In this document: positions 8,989-17,897 of the stretch, in pieces
How positions within the stretch are numbered: position 1 is the first letter of the stretch
How the letters are laid out: each line of letters opens with the position of its first letter
Assembly (NCBI GenBank): GCA_046262295.1
Contig: JBHENC010000005.1
Coordinates: forward strand, 261,622 to 325,621
Length of the DNA stretch: 64,000 nucleotides
From: JBHENC01 sp046262295
Lineage (GTDB): Bacteria > Acidobacteriota > Blastocatellia > Pyrinomonadales > Pyrinomonadaceae
Reading direction: 5' to 3'
Made by a program: the position numbers and the translations under genes
The notes under the pieces: model-generated
What the model was told of the DNA's origin: nothing
Database searches by the model: none
The model's input: the letters and a program-made list of their open reading frames with translations, nothing else

Positions 8989-9234
8989 GTGAATAATGGG
9001 ACTTCTCCGATGGAAGATCGGTTACTGAAAATTGACCACATACAGGCACGCCGTTATTCAAAATTAAACGGCGCGGCGCTTGATATTGCGACCGAAGGCA
9101 TCCTGCGCCACTTGCGCGCGTGCGACCGTATGGACGTTAACCCGGACATCTCCGCCGTGCGCGAGATCATTGACGACGCGCTGAATGGCCGCCGCATTTT
9201 CGCCGAGACAGCCAACGACCGACGCGCCGCTTAA
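8989..9234 (+). CDS. Small conserved-looking protein of unknown function
   Basis: 81 residues from a GTG at 8989, chosen because AAGGAG lies about 11 bases upstream; the internal ATG at codon 8 has no such site. It is charged and helical (MEDRLLKIDHIQARRYSKLN, then EGILRHLRACDRMDV and REIIDDALNGRRIF), and looks like a small cytoplasmic or regulatory protein. It has its own strong terminator. I do not recognise the family. Confidence 0.7.
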   Translation: MNNGTSPMEDRLLKIDHIQARRYSKLNGAALDIATEGILRHLRACDRMDVNPDISAVREIIDDALNGRRIFAETANDRRAA

Positions 9235-9262
9235 CAATTCCCTTCGCTATTTTCAATTCAAG

Positions 9263-9302
9263 GCTGCCGATTCGTTACATAAAGAATCGGCAGCTTTTTT
9301 TA
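9263..9302 (+). terminator. Rho-independent terminator
   Basis: GCTGCCGATTC (9263-9273) pairs perfectly with GAATCGGCAGC (9284-9294) and is followed directly by TTTTTTTATTT. It starts 29 bases after the stop of the small gene. Confidence 0.9.
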
Positions 9303-9366
9303 TTTAGGCGGGTGCAGCATCGCCTTTAAGTAATCACGCGCGCTGGCGGGCAAAAGTTTTTTAATA

Positions 9367-9939
9367 CTATGCCGGACGCTTGAGGTGCAGGCTCATCAGC
9401 GCAACGAGGCTGAGCGCGTCCGTGATTTCGCCTGTGAGCGCCATACGTGTGGCGGTGGACAGCGGCACGCGGCGCACGCGCAGACGTTCGGTTCCTTCCG
9501 GTTGGCATTCGCCCTGCGCTAGATTGGTTGCGAGAAACCAGACGGCGTATTCATCTGAAACCGAGTTTGAAAGATGCGCCTCGCCTAACTGCTCCCACGT
9601 GGCGGCACGCAAGCCCGTCTCTTCCGCAAGCTCGCGTTGCGCCGCCTGCAAAAGGTTTTCACCTTCAGGACAGCCGCCTTCTGGAATCTCCCACGAATAT
9701 TTGTTTAGCGGATAGCGATACTGCCCGACGAGATAAATAAAATCATCTTCGACGGCAAGAATCCCGATGGCCGTATTCTTAAAATGTACGACGCCGTAAA
9801 TTCCGCGCTCACCGTCGGGACGCACCACCTTATCTTCTCTCAAACTAATCCACGAATTCTCGTAAATGTGCTCGCTTGCGAGCGTGCGCCAGGGATTCGC
9901 GGTCTCGTCCGCTTCCGTTATCGTTTCACTGTGTTTCAT
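9367..9939 (-). CDS. Nudix hydrolase, ADP-ribose pyrophosphatase-like
   Basis: 190 residues. Nudix enzymes cleave nucleoside diphosphate-X compounds with Mg2+. The Nudix box is complete in the middle of the chain: GGCPEGENLLQAAQRELAEE continuing TGLRAATW, with the catalytic REx2EE glutamates. FIYLVGQYRYPLNKYSWEIP just before it is the signature opening of ADP-ribose or sugar-nucleotide pyrophosphatases. The substrate cannot be fixed from sequence. It lies 25 bases downstream of the AI-2E family gene in the same direction, so they may be cotranscribed. A second, distinct Nudix gene is at 50853-51488. Confidence 0.92.
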   Translation of the reverse strand: MKHSETITEADETANPWRTLASEHIYENSWISLREDKVVRPDGERGIYGVVHFKNTAIGILAVEDDFIYLVGQYRYPLNKYSWEIPEGGCPEGENLLQAAQRELAEETGLRAATWEQLGEAHLSNSVSDEYAVWFLATNLAQGECQPEGTERLRVRRVPLSTATRMALTGEITDALSLVALMSLHLKRPA

Positions 9940-9963
9940 AAGTTTCTCGCTTACGCCAACGTC

Positions 9964-11076
9964 CTAAACCGTCGCGGCATCGGCGCTCACATCCGATTGC
10001 TCTTCGATGGTCGTCGGTTCTTGCAGTGTCTCGCTGGCGGGTCTGTCAATTTGTCTGAAGACGTCCATCAGCGCGAGCGTGACGGCGACGATGACGGGGC
10101 CGATCACGAGGCCGAGCACGCCGAAGACCTGCAAGCCGCCGAGCACCGAGAAGAAGATCAACAATTCGTGCAGCTTTGTTTTCTCGCCGACGAGTTTCGG
10201 GCGCAGGAAGTTATCAACCGAGCCGATGACGACCGCACCCCATGCCGTGAGGATAATGGCTTTCCCCCAGTGTCCCGTAACCGCCAGAAAGATCGCCGCC
10301 GGAACCCACACCACGAAGGATCCGGCCAGCGGAATCATTGAAAGAAACAGCATCACCACGCCCCACACCAGCGCCGAAGGCAACCCGAGCACCCAGAAAG
10401 CCAGCCCTCCGAGCGCGCCCTGAATTGCCGCAATAATCACGACGCCGTACACGCTGGCGCTGATAATGTCGCGCGTCCGTGCGAAGATTTCGTGCGATTG
10501 TGCTCTTTTAAGCGGCAGCACATCGCGCAGCGTGTCTCTGATGCTCTCGCCGTCGCGGAAGAAATAGAACATCGTAAAAATCACGAAAAAGATTTCGACG
10601 ATGATGCCCACCAGCCCGCCGACGATGCCGAGCGTGCGCCCCGCAATCTGGCCGCTCAAGCCCTTCAAGCGTTCGACGATGTACTGCTGCGAACGCAACT
10701 CTTCGACGTTTACGTAGCGTCCGAGCCACTTAAGAATGCGCACGGAGGCGGGCGAATTAGGATCGAGTAACGTGGCAATATTATTCTGTAAGTTTTGCGC
10801 AACGCCCGCCATCTCGTTAACAACAGCGAGGGTCACGAGCGTCAGCGGAATCAGGATCGTCGCAATCACCAGCAGGCTTGAAAGTAGCGCACTCCAACCG
10901 GGACTTTTCGTGCGCGCGACGATGCGCCGGTGAACCGGATAAAAGAGAATGACCAGCACTGCCGCCCACAGTATGACGTCAACAAACGGTTGCAGCATCA
11001 GCCAGCACAAATAAACCGCCACCGCTGCGGCAACCATCAAAGCAATCCAGCGCAACTGATTCCGACGCTCTTCCAT
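9964..11076 (-). CDS. AI-2E transporter family membrane protein
   Basis: 370 residues with about eight hydrophobic segments: two near the N-terminus (LRWIALMVAAAVAVYLCWLM, then VILWAAVLVILFYPV), one around residue 65-90, and a C-terminal block of five from about residue 150. The PerM/TqsA pattern is clear, including FYFFRDGESIRDTLRDVLPL before the C-terminal block and the conserved GVVMLFLSMIPLAGSFVVW and LRPKLVG segments. Members are permeases or ion exporters; some affect AI-2 or Na+/H+ movement. The substrate here is unknown. Confidence 0.9.
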   Translation of the reverse strand: MEERRNQLRWIALMVAAAVAVYLCWLMLQPFVDVILWAAVLVILFYPVHRRIVARTKSPGWSALLSSLLVIATILIPLTLVTLAVVNEMAGVAQNLQNNIATLLDPNSPASVRILKWLGRYVNVEELRSQQYIVERLKGLSGQIAGRTLGIVGGLVGIIVEIFFVIFTMFYFFRDGESIRDTLRDVLPLKRAQSHEIFARTRDIISASVYGVVIIAAIQGALGGLAFWVLGLPSALVWGVVMLFLSMIPLAGSFVVWVPAAIFLAVTGHWGKAIILTAWGAVVIGSVDNFLRPKLVGEKTKLHELLIFFSVLGGLQVFGVLGLVIGPVIVAVTLALMDVFRQIDRPASETLQEPTTIEEQSDVSADAATV

Positions 11077-11187
11077 ATCGCTACCCTTTTATTTCATACT
11101 TGGCGCTTCCGTATAAAGCGCACAAGTTATGGCGAAGACGAACGCACGGCCTTCCCGTAATGACTGAAGATCATTTTAGCTTAACGG

Positions 11188-11218
11188 TTGACGCGCCACG
11201 TGCGCGGCATGGTAACAT
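11188..11218 (+). promoter_or_regulatory. Possible promoter of tRNA-Arg
   Basis: TTGACG at 11188-11193 and TAACAT at 11213-11218 with TGG just before it (extended -10). The spacer is 19 bases. The tRNA begins 21 bases further on. Confidence 0.45.
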
Positions 11219-11238
11219 CTGGCCGCGTCGCAAGTCGC

Positions 11239-11314
11239 GCTCCCGTAGCTCAGTGGATAGAGCATCTGCCTTCTAAGCAGAGGGTCGCACGTTCGAGCCG
11301 TGCCGGGGGCACCA
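11239..11314 (+). tRNA. tRNA-Arg (anticodon TCT)
   Basis: 76 bases with CCA encoded. Acceptor GCTCCCG pairs with CGGGGGC (one T-G wobble), the anticodon arm is TCTGC-CTTCTAA-GCAGA with TCT, and the T arm is GCACG-TTCGAGC-CGTGC. D arm GCTC/GAGC is intact. Confidence 0.97.
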
Positions 11315-11331
11315 TAATTATCAAACGCCCG

Positions 11332-11359
11332 ACGGCCATTCTGCGGAGTGGCCGTTTTG
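11332..11359 (+). terminator. Terminator after tRNA-Arg
   Basis: ACGGCCA (11332-11338) pairs with TGGCCGT (11349-11355), followed by TTT. It begins 18 bases after the tRNA end. Confidence 0.7.
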
Positions 11360-11433
11360 CTGTGCGCCTTTTCCGCGTGAACTCTGTGAAGATCGAAACG
11401 AATCGAACGGTGTTAGCAAACCGGGCAGTTGAA

Positions 11434-11480
11434 AAAAGCGAAAGCGCCGCGCGTTTTTATTCCGCGCAGCGCCTTTTTTA
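11434..11480 (-). terminator. Bidirectional terminator by the outer membrane protein gene
   Basis: AGCGCCGCGCG (11443-11453) faces CGCGCAGCGCC (11463-11473), with a run of A on the left (11432-11437) and of T on the right (11474-11479), so it can stop transcription from either side. It mainly serves the minus-strand gene ending at 11503. Confidence 0.75.
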
Positions 11481-11502
11481 TCGAGCCGTTCGTCTCAAAT
11501 GT

Positions 11503-12207
11503 TTATTTGAAGCGAACGCCGATGCCGAAGATTACGTTGTTGGCGGTGCTGGTTCCCTGACCGTTTGCACCGTTGTTATTGCTGCCGAAGATCGGCGCGT
11601 AATCAATCGAGAGACGCAACGCCGTGCGCCTGCCGATGTCAACGCCGCCGCCGAGCTTCAAGGCGAAATCGGTGCTGCTGCTATCGGCAATGAACGTGTC
11701 ACCATTGGGGAATGAGACGCGCGAATTGGCTGCACCGAGGATTCCATGAACATAAGGTGTGAAATTCTCGTTGCCGGTCTGGATGCGAAGGTGCGGGCCG
11801 CCGCCGAATTGATAGATGGTAAAACGTGTATCGAGCGGCGAGTTAGTCGTCCTCGTCGTGCTCGGCAACGCCGTAGGGAAAGTGGTGGTGGTCGTCGCTA
11901 CATTGAAAGACTCTGTCCGGTAGTGGCCGGAAAAATCACCTTCGAGTCCAAAGTAATCATTCAGGTAGCCGACAGCAGACACATCGAAACCGTAAGCGGT
12001 CACGCGGTTGCCGTTATTGGTAAAGGTCGAGGTGGTTCTCGTAGGAACGCCATTGACCGTGCTACCTATGCTACTGCTGAAGTTTTCGAGACCGCTATCG
12101 AGGTTGTTGATGGAGAACTGTCCGGCGAACTCCGGGCGGCGATCTTGTGCCCCCGCAACACAGCTAAAAACGGCAATTAGAATTGCCGGAAAAAGTAACT
12201 TACGCAT
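11503..12207 (-). CDS. Outer membrane beta-barrel protein
   Basis: 234 residues with a signal peptide (MRKLLFPAILIAVFSCVAGA, cut before QDRRPEF). The mature chain shows alternating beta strands with aromatic girdles: YGFDVSAVGYLNDYFGLEGD, IYQFGGGPHLRIQTGNENFT, PYVHGILGAANSRV and FALKLGGGVDIGRRTALRLS. It ends in GIGVRFK, a penultimate Phe near the barrel end. The family resembles the OmpA-like/porin-like eight-stranded barrels. Loops are Thr-, Asn- and Ser-rich. Likely a small outer membrane barrel of unknown role; binding or structural. Confidence 0.85.
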   Translation of the reverse strand: MRKLLFPAILIAVFSCVAGAQDRRPEFAGQFSINNLDSGLENFSSSIGSTVNGVPTRTTSTFTNNGNRVTAYGFDVSAVGYLNDYFGLEGDFSGHYRTESFNVATTTTTFPTALPSTTRTTNSPLDTRFTIYQFGGGPHLRIQTGNENFTPYVHGILGAANSRVSFPNGDTFIADSSSTDFALKLGGGVDIGRRTALRLSIDYAPIFGSNNNGANGQGTSTANNVIFGIGVRFK

Positions 12208-12496
12208 TCAGATTCCTCTCAAATCACACAAAATTTAGCTGCAAGGAGAACTTCGACGAAATCATCCCGCAGCTTTCGTTATGTTTTAACATATTAAGAG
12301 CCTCCGACAAAGCAACGCGATGCACGGCAACTGTCGGCGTAGCCCTTGTGATTGCCCGCCAAAACACACGAAATTCAACGTCGGCGGGCAGCAAACTTAA
12401 CACTGCGCCGTCAGTTCTGTCAGGCATTTGAATAGATGAATGAAGAGGCTAGAACGAATATCAGGAGTTTGGTGCAGAGTGGGCACAGAGATGAAC

Positions 12497-12955
12497 CTAC
12501 CAGACGGAGGCGACGATGGTTTCGTCAAACTCTATAATTTCGCCGTTTGGTAAGATATGAAGAAGGCGTGCGCCCCGCGCTTTTAAGGGCGGCGCAAGCA
12601 GGCCGATCCGGTGGCAATGGGCTCGCGGCTCGCGGTGTGTGGTGAGCGGTTGCGATTCCGAACACATCAGCACAACACGCAACTCCGCCGCCAACTCCAT
12701 AATGCGATCTAATCCGCGCGCCAACTCTTTGGCCGGTGCAATGACCTTCCCGCCGCATTCCGGCAAATGTTCGTAACCGACCCCGCGCTCACGTAAGTTC
12801 GCTTCCAGCACACGCCCGTTGTACTGCGGCCAACGCGAACGCGCCGCGCTTCGCACATCGCATACGAATTCTATTTCATGGCTCTGCAAGAGTTTCATAA
12901 AATATGCGAACGGGTGGCGTCCATGACCAATCGTGTAAATAATCGGCGCTGACAT
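12497..12955 (-). CDS. DUF488 family protein
   Basis: 152 residues. The family opening (IYTIGHGRHPFAYFMKLL) is followed by VCDVRSAARSRWPQYN, a mid-chain LRERGVGYEHLPECGG, and the typical VVLMCSESQPLTTHREPRAH with CHR just after, a Cys/His cluster that is the likely active or metal site. DUF488 proteins are small enzymes of unknown reaction, often found as solo genes. The 288 bases to the outer membrane protein gene hold nothing I can name. Confidence 0.9.
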   Translation of the reverse strand: MSAPIIYTIGHGRHPFAYFMKLLQSHEIEFVCDVRSAARSRWPQYNGRVLEANLRERGVGYEHLPECGGKVIAPAKELARGLDRIMELAAELRVVLMCSESQPLTTHREPRAHCHRIGLLAPPLKARGARLLHILPNGEIIEFDETIVASVW

Positions 12956-13089
12956 ACGGCGTGCGGTCTCCCGGCGACGTTGACTTTCGACGGCGTTGCA
13001 AGTAATTTTCTTTTTCGCTTGTCACCGGAGTGTAAGGCTTTTCTTCCCCCATTCAAACTTTCAACTCTATCGAACAGGTAAATATCATC

Positions 13090-15660
13090 ATGACTCCTTC
13101 GCCCAGTTTTTTCGCCGCGTTGCGCCGCCTGAATCGCACGACGAATTTAACACAAACGCAAATCAGCTTTCGCGCACATCTAAAACGCACGTTCACAGGT
13201 TTATCGCTCGCGCTGTTTGCGCTTACCGCGCACGTCGCAGTCTTCGCGCAGCAAACTTATAAGCAGCCGCCGAAGGAAATCTTAGATGTGCTCAATGCGC
13301 CCGTGACGCCGCAGGCTTCGATTAGTCCGGCGCGCGATTACATGATGCTCTTTGAAGGCGTTCGCTATCCGCCGATCACCGATCTGGCGCAACCCTTAGA
13401 GCGGCTCGCGGGCTTGCGCATCGCCACCAATTCCAACGGGCCATACCGCGCGCCCTACTTCGTTTCGCTCGCGTTGAAACGCATCAACGACGGCACGGAA
13501 ACGCGCATCGGGCTTCCCGCTGGCGCGCATATCAGCGCGCCGCAATGGAGTCCCGACGGCAAACGCTTCGCTTTCACGAACGCCGTCGCCAACCACATCG
13601 AATTGTGGGTCGGCGAAGTGGCGACGGCGAAAGCGCGCCGCATCGAGGGCGTGACGATCAACGCGGCTTACGGCGAACCGCTGCAATGGATGCCCGACAA
13701 TCAAACGCTGCTCGTGCAACTCGTGCCCGCGAATCGAAAGACTCCGCCGACGGCAGCAACAGCACCCGCTGGCCCGAACGCGCAGGAGAGCACAGGCAAA
13801 CGCGGCCCCGTGCGTACTTATGAAGATTTACTAAAAACCCCGCACGACGAAGATTTGTTCGATTACTACGCCACGTCGCAGCTCGCTTTCCTTAACGTCG
13901 CAAACAATCAAACGACGCCCGTCGGCCAGCCCGCGATCTTTCAAACCCTTGACGCTTCGCCCGACGGTAATCACCTGCTCGTTGCGCGCCTGCATCGCCC
14001 GTACTCGTATCTCTACCCGCACTTCGCTTTCCCGAAAGATGTCGAAGTATGGGATCGTGCGGCGAAAGTCGTCTACAAACTTGCGAGCCTTCCGCTTGCG
14101 GACGAAGTGCCGGTTGACGGCGTCCCGAAGGGCGCACGCGAGTATGAATGGCGGCCGACGGAACCGGCGACGCTTGTCTGGGCGGAGGCGTTAGATAACG
14201 GCGACCCGAAACAGAAAGTTCCCTTCCGCGACCGCCTGTTGATGTTAAAAGCGCCTTTCACCGCAGCGCCCGTCGAGCTTGCCAAAACCGAACAGCGATT
14301 CGGAAATTTGCAGTGGAGCGAAAAGGGCGGCACGGCTTTCTTTAGTGACTACAACCGCGACACGCGACACCTGCGCACCTATTTAATTGACGCGAACGAT
14401 CCGGCCAAACCCGCCAAGCTTGTCTGGGATTTAAGCACGCAGGATCGGTATCGCAATCCGGGCACGCCTGTTACGCGAGTGCTTCCGACCGGCCATCGCG
14501 CAATGTTGCAGAGCGGAGATTTCATCTACCTGAACGGGCAGCAGGGCGCATCGCCGCAGGGTGACCGTCCGTTCCTTGACCGCTTCAACTTGCAGACGCT
14601 TCAGGCCGAACGCCTGTTTCGTTCCGACGGGAAATCCTTTGAAAGCGTCGTGGCTCTGTTAAGCGACGACGGCACGCGATTCATTACGCGCCGTGAAACG
14701 CCGGTTGATCCGCCCAACTATTTCATACGCTCGCTCGCGCCGCAAACAATTGCCGCAACAACTCCCGGCGAAGCCGTGCGCGCTTCCGACTTTAAACCTT
14801 TAACGCAATTCCCAGACCCGACGCCGCAACTGCGCGGCATCAAAAAACAGCTCGTCACATATAAACGCAAAGACGGCGTTGATCTTTCCTTTACGCTTTA
14901 TCTGCCGCCGAACTACAAAGAAGGGACGCGGCTGCCCACTATCGTCTGGGCGTATCCGGCGGAGTTCAACGATCCGGCGACAGCCGGGCAGGTCTCCGGT
15001 TCGACGCAACGCTACACGACGATCACAGGCCCTTCGCAACTCTTTCTGCTGCTCGAAGGCTACGCGATTTTAGACAACGCTTCGATTCCGATTGTCGGCG
15101 AGCCGGAAACGGTCAACAACACCTATCTCGAACAACTCGTGTCGAGCGCGCAGGCGGCAATTGATAAGGCCGTCGAGATGGGCGTCGCGGATCGTGACCG
15201 CGTCGGCGTCGGCGGCCATTCCTACGGCGCATTCATGACGGCCAATCTGCTGGCGCACTCCGATCTTTTCCGCGCCGGTGTCGCCCGCAGCGGCGCATAC
15301 AATCGCACGCTCACGCCGTTCGGGTTTCAGAGCGAACGTCGCTCTCTGTGGGAAGCGCCGGAGCTTTACATGAAGATTTCGCCGTTTAACTTTGCCAACA
15401 AAATCAACGAGCCGCTTCTGTTGATTCACGGCGAAGCGGACGACAATACAGGCACGTTTCCGATTCAGTCCGACCGTATGTATCAGGCGATTCGCGGCAC
15501 GGGCGGCACTGTCCGCCTCGTTACGTTGCCTCTCGAAGCACACGGCTACGCCGCACGCGAATCCATCGGCCACGTGCTGTATGAAACAATCAACTGGTTC
15601 GATAAGTACGTAAAGAACGCGCCGCCGCGTACAGGCAAGGAACAACAGGCCGGACGATAG
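13090..15660 (+). CDS. S9 family serine peptidase (prolyl oligopeptidase / glutamyl endopeptidase type), exported
   Basis: 856 residues. A signal-anchor-like segment sits late, about residues 33-55 (LKRTFTGLSLALFALTAHVA, then VFAQQ), so translation may begin further in than the chosen ATG; no better ribosome site was seen. A beta-propeller follows (ISAPQWSPDGKRFAFTN, ASPDGNHLLVARLHRPYSYL and similar repeats). The C-terminal alpha/beta hydrolase domain has the nucleophile in GVGGHSYGAFMTANLL (Ser near residue 711), the Asp in LIHGEADDNTG and the His in LPLEAHGYAARES. Length and layout fit the exported S9C-like or glutamyl endopeptidase enzymes common in acidobacteria. Substrate: short secreted peptides. 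Confidence 0.92.
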   Translation: MTPSPSFFAALRRLNRTTNLTQTQISFRAHLKRTFTGLSLALFALTAHVAVFAQQTYKQPPKEILDVLNAPVTPQASISPARDYMMLFEGVRYPPITDLAQPLERLAGLRIATNSNGPYRAPYFVSLALKRINDGTETRIGLPAGAHISAPQWSPDGKRFAFTNAVANHIELWVGEVATAKARRIEGVTINAAYGEPLQWMPDNQTLLVQLVPANRKTPPTAATAPAGPNAQESTGKRGPVRTYEDLLKTPHDEDLFDYYATSQLAFLNVANNQTTPVGQPAIFQTLDASPDGNHLLVARLHRPYSYLYPHFAFPKDVEVWDRAAKVVYKLASLPLADEVPVDGVPKGAREYEWRPTEPATLVWAEALDNGDPKQKVPFRDRLLMLKAPFTAAPVELAKTEQRFGNLQWSEKGGTAFFSDYNRDTRHLRTYLIDANDPAKPAKLVWDLSTQDRYRNPGTPVTRVLPTGHRAMLQSGDFIYLNGQQGASPQGDRPFLDRFNLQTLQAERLFRSDGKSFESVVALLSDDGTRFITRRETPVDPPNYFIRSLAPQTIAATTPGEAVRASDFKPLTQFPDPTPQLRGIKKQLVTYKRKDGVDLSFTLYLPPNYKEGTRLPTIVWAYPAEFNDPATAGQVSGSTQRYTTITGPSQLFLLLEGYAILDNASIPIVGEPETVNNTYLEQLVSSAQAAIDKAVEMGVADRDRVGVGGHSYGAFMTANLLAHSDLFRAGVARSGAYNRTLTPFGFQSERRSLWEAPELYMKISPFNFANKINEPLLLIHGEADDNTGTFPIQSDRMYQAIRGTGGTVRLVTLPLEAHGYAARESIGHVLYETINWFDKYVKNAPPRTGKEQQAGR

Positions 15661-15727
15661 GAAAGCAAGAGGAAAGATTGATTATGATTTTAGGATCAAG
15701 GCCAACGAAGCAGAGATTCCGAAAAGG

Positions 15728-15961
15728 CTAGTTCGCCTTTCGCATGGAGTTGATTGACTCTACCTGCTCATCATTAGCGAATCGCTCCAGACAGGAGCGA
15801 CACAGGCAATTATGAAAGCGTGCGCGGAGATTCTCGCGCACGCTTTCGCTTACCTTTACTTCGTTGCACCAGCAACCCGTGAGTGTCGCGCCGCACGTGA
15901 ACGCTTCGCCACACGCTTCGCAGTTTGATGGCGGGCGACGCAGCAGAGAAAGCTCTCGCAT
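15728..15961 (-). CDS. Cysteine-rich CWC family protein
   Basis: 77 residues from the ATG at 15961; longer starts at 16027 and 16060 are also open but would overlap the upstream gene. The pattern is CEACGEAFTCGATLTGCWC, then HNCLCRSCLERF, matching the small CWC zinc-binding family (Cys pairs around a CWC core). The role is unknown. It lies just after a DUF5522 gene in the same direction; both are small, Cys-rich and usually neighbours, which suggests a joint task such as metal or iron-sulfur handling. A 13-base perfect inverted repeat lies inside the coding sequence (15814-15847). Confidence 0.7.
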   Translation of the reverse strand: MRELSLLRRPPSNCEACGEAFTCGATLTGCWCNEVKVSESVRENLRARFHNCLCRSCLERFANDEQVESINSMRKAN

Positions 15962-15992
15962 AACCTTCGGCAATTTCAATCCGGCATCTCCC

Positions 15993-16199
15993 TCAACCGC
16001 AATTTTCCATTTCACACGCCAACGCATCGGCACGTGCGTCCGTTTGCGTCGTCGCCGCATTTTTGTAAGGACAATGGCGACAATCGTTTTCGCAACAGTA
16101 GCCGCGACGAAGATGAAACCGTGCGGTGAAGACCATCAACGCGCCGTCCCAGTAAAAATCTTCGCCTTCGGTTAGTTGAACTCTTTCGCGCCCGGACAT
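15993..16199 (-). CDS. DUF5522 family small Cys-rich protein
   Basis: 68 residues. The core EGEDFYWDGALMVFTARFHL, then RRGYCCENDCRHCPYK, is the DUF5522 hallmark: hydrophobic beta segment followed by a CC-x3-C-x2-CPY metal site. It begins at ATG 16199 with only weak ribosome-binding potential. The C-terminal 20 residues are a charged tail. Function unknown; paired with the CWC gene immediately downstream. Confidence 0.75.
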   Translation of the reverse strand: MSGRERVQLTEGEDFYWDGALMVFTARFHLRRGYCCENDCRHCPYKNAATTQTDARADALACEMENCG

Positions 16200-16249
16200 A
16201 AAACTCGCCAGTTCCGAATTATCGCTTCGATCAATGGCGGCGTTAAGAT

Positions 16250-17632
16250 TTAACTCTTGCCCGTGTAAGTAACGCGCCAGATTTTATCCGCTCCGTCATC
16301 CGTAATCAGCATCGAGCCGTCTTTTAGAACCAGCAGCCCGACGGGACGCCCCCAGACTTGCGTGCTGTTTTCGTCGAGCATCCAGCCCGTCAAAAAATCG
16401 TCGTAGCCGCCGACGGCGCGCCCATCTTTGAAGCGTATGCGGATGATCTTGTAGCCCGTTCGTTTGGTGCGATTCCATGAGCCGTGCAGCGCGACAAACG
16501 CATCGCCGCGATATTCCTGCGGGAACATAGTGCCACGATAAAACGCGAGGCCGAGCACCGCCGAATGAGCTTGAATCAAAACATCCGGCACAATCGTTCG
16601 CTTCACCAGATCGGGACGCTCGCCTTTGCGTCGCGGGTCAATGTTCTGTCCCAAGTAGGCATACGGCCAGCCGTAAAAACCGCTCTCTTTGATTGGCGTG
16701 ACGTAATCGGGCACAAGCTCATCGCCCAGCCGGTCACGTTCCTGTACCGCCGCCCAGAGAACTTTCGTCGAAGGATTAAAGTCTAAGCCAATCGGGTTGC
16801 GCGTGCCGCTGGCGTAGATGCGCCGTCCCGTGCCGTCCGGGTTAAATTCCAGAATCGAGGCGCGCGGCTCCGGTTCTTCGCTGACGTTCGATTGCGAGCC
16901 GATGGTCACATACATTTTCGTGCCTTCGGGATTGAAGACGATGTTGCGTGTCCAATGTTCGCGGTAACCTTGTCCGGGAATGTCCGCGATCTTCTCCGGC
17001 TCGCCATCGGCCTTCGTCTGTCCGGCCTTGTAGCGAAAACGCACGACGGCATTAGTGTTGCCGACATAAAAATAGTCGCGCCAGAAGGCCATCCCGAACG
17101 GTTTGTTAAGCCCGGTCGCAAAAGTAAAACGCTCGCGCGCCGTGCCGTCTTCCTTCATGCCGCGCAGGATAATGATGCTGTCCGCGTCCGCATCCGCGAC
17201 GAACACATCGCCGTTCGGAGCGAGCGCCATCCAGCGCGCTCTGCGAAAACCGCCTTCGGCGAAAGTGTTGATAGCGAAGCCGGGCGGCATCTGCAACTGT
17301 GCGCCTTTGGGTCGCGCGATAACGTCTGGGCCGTTGGTGGCGTCGGGCGAAGAGTTCGGCGGCGGCAAAGAGGCGGGCGTAATATCGTAATGCCGCAACG
17401 CGCGCGTTGGATTCACGAGCGGCGCATCATTCAAAGGCTGCGCTTCGCTCGCAGCTTGCGCCGTTTGATTCGCGCCTGCTTGTTTCGACGAAGTTTGCGA
17501 AGGCGACTGCGCACACGCCAACTGCGGCGGAAGTTGCAGGGCTGCCGCGCAAATCAAGATTGCGCGCGCCGTCTTCAACGCGAAGGCAGATGTTCTTTTG
17601 TTTCTCACAATATTTAAACTCCGTTCAGACAA
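16250..17632 (-). CDS. PQQ-dependent sugar dehydrogenase (sorbosone/soluble glucose dehydrogenase family), exported
   Basis: 460 residues with a signal region (ALKTARAILICAAALQLPPQ, then LACAQS) and a Gln/Ser/Ala-rich linker to about residue 100. The mature domain is a six-bladed propeller: PPGFAINTFAEGGFRRARWM, ALAPNGDVFVADADADSIII, NKPFGMAFWRDYFYVGNTN, YREHWTRNIVFNPEGTKMYV and SGTRNPIGLDFNP carry the R/N-x-A/G blade motifs seen in GSDH/L-sorbosone dehydrogenases. A blade at SAVLGLAFYRGTMFPQEYRG and AFVALHGSWNRTKRTGYK completes it. It oxidises a sugar or aldehyde in the periplasm using PQQ or a similar cofactor; the true substrate is unknown. Confidence 0.9.
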   Translation of the reverse strand: MSERSLNIVRNKRTSAFALKTARAILICAAALQLPPQLACAQSPSQTSSKQAGANQTAQAASEAQPLNDAPLVNPTRALRHYDITPASLPPPNSSPDATNGPDVIARPKGAQLQMPPGFAINTFAEGGFRRARWMALAPNGDVFVADADADSIIILRGMKEDGTARERFTFATGLNKPFGMAFWRDYFYVGNTNAVVRFRYKAGQTKADGEPEKIADIPGQGYREHWTRNIVFNPEGTKMYVTIGSQSNVSEEPEPRASILEFNPDGTGRRIYASGTRNPIGLDFNPSTKVLWAAVQERDRLGDELVPDYVTPIKESGFYGWPYAYLGQNIDPRRKGERPDLVKRTIVPDVLIQAHSAVLGLAFYRGTMFPQEYRGDAFVALHGSWNRTKRTGYKIIRIRFKDGRAVGGYDDFLTGWMLDENSTQVWGRPVGLLVLKDGSMLITDDGADKIWRVTYTGKS

Positions 17633-17897
17633 GACTTAAAATACTTACCGGCGCATAAAATGCATAGTCGTCTATTTGTTCCTCAAAGCTGCTGTTGCGT
17701 GCGCCTATTCTCTCACGATAAGCCTTCGATGCAAACGTGCAAAACCATTCGCTTGAAGTCGCTATTAAAGTCCGCGACGCTTTCATTGGAGATGCGTGCA
17801 GCCAGCGAATCGCTAACGCGGCGTTGTTTCTTCAAAGCGCATTTGCGTGTTATGATTCCCGCGCTCTCCCGAAAATATTTTCGATACAGGAGACGCT

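Noticed and set aside
13396..15645. Several long minus-strand frames inside the S9 peptidase gene
   Set aside because: Shadows of the peptidase; they lack starts with ribosome sites, and the plus-strand frame has full family motifs.
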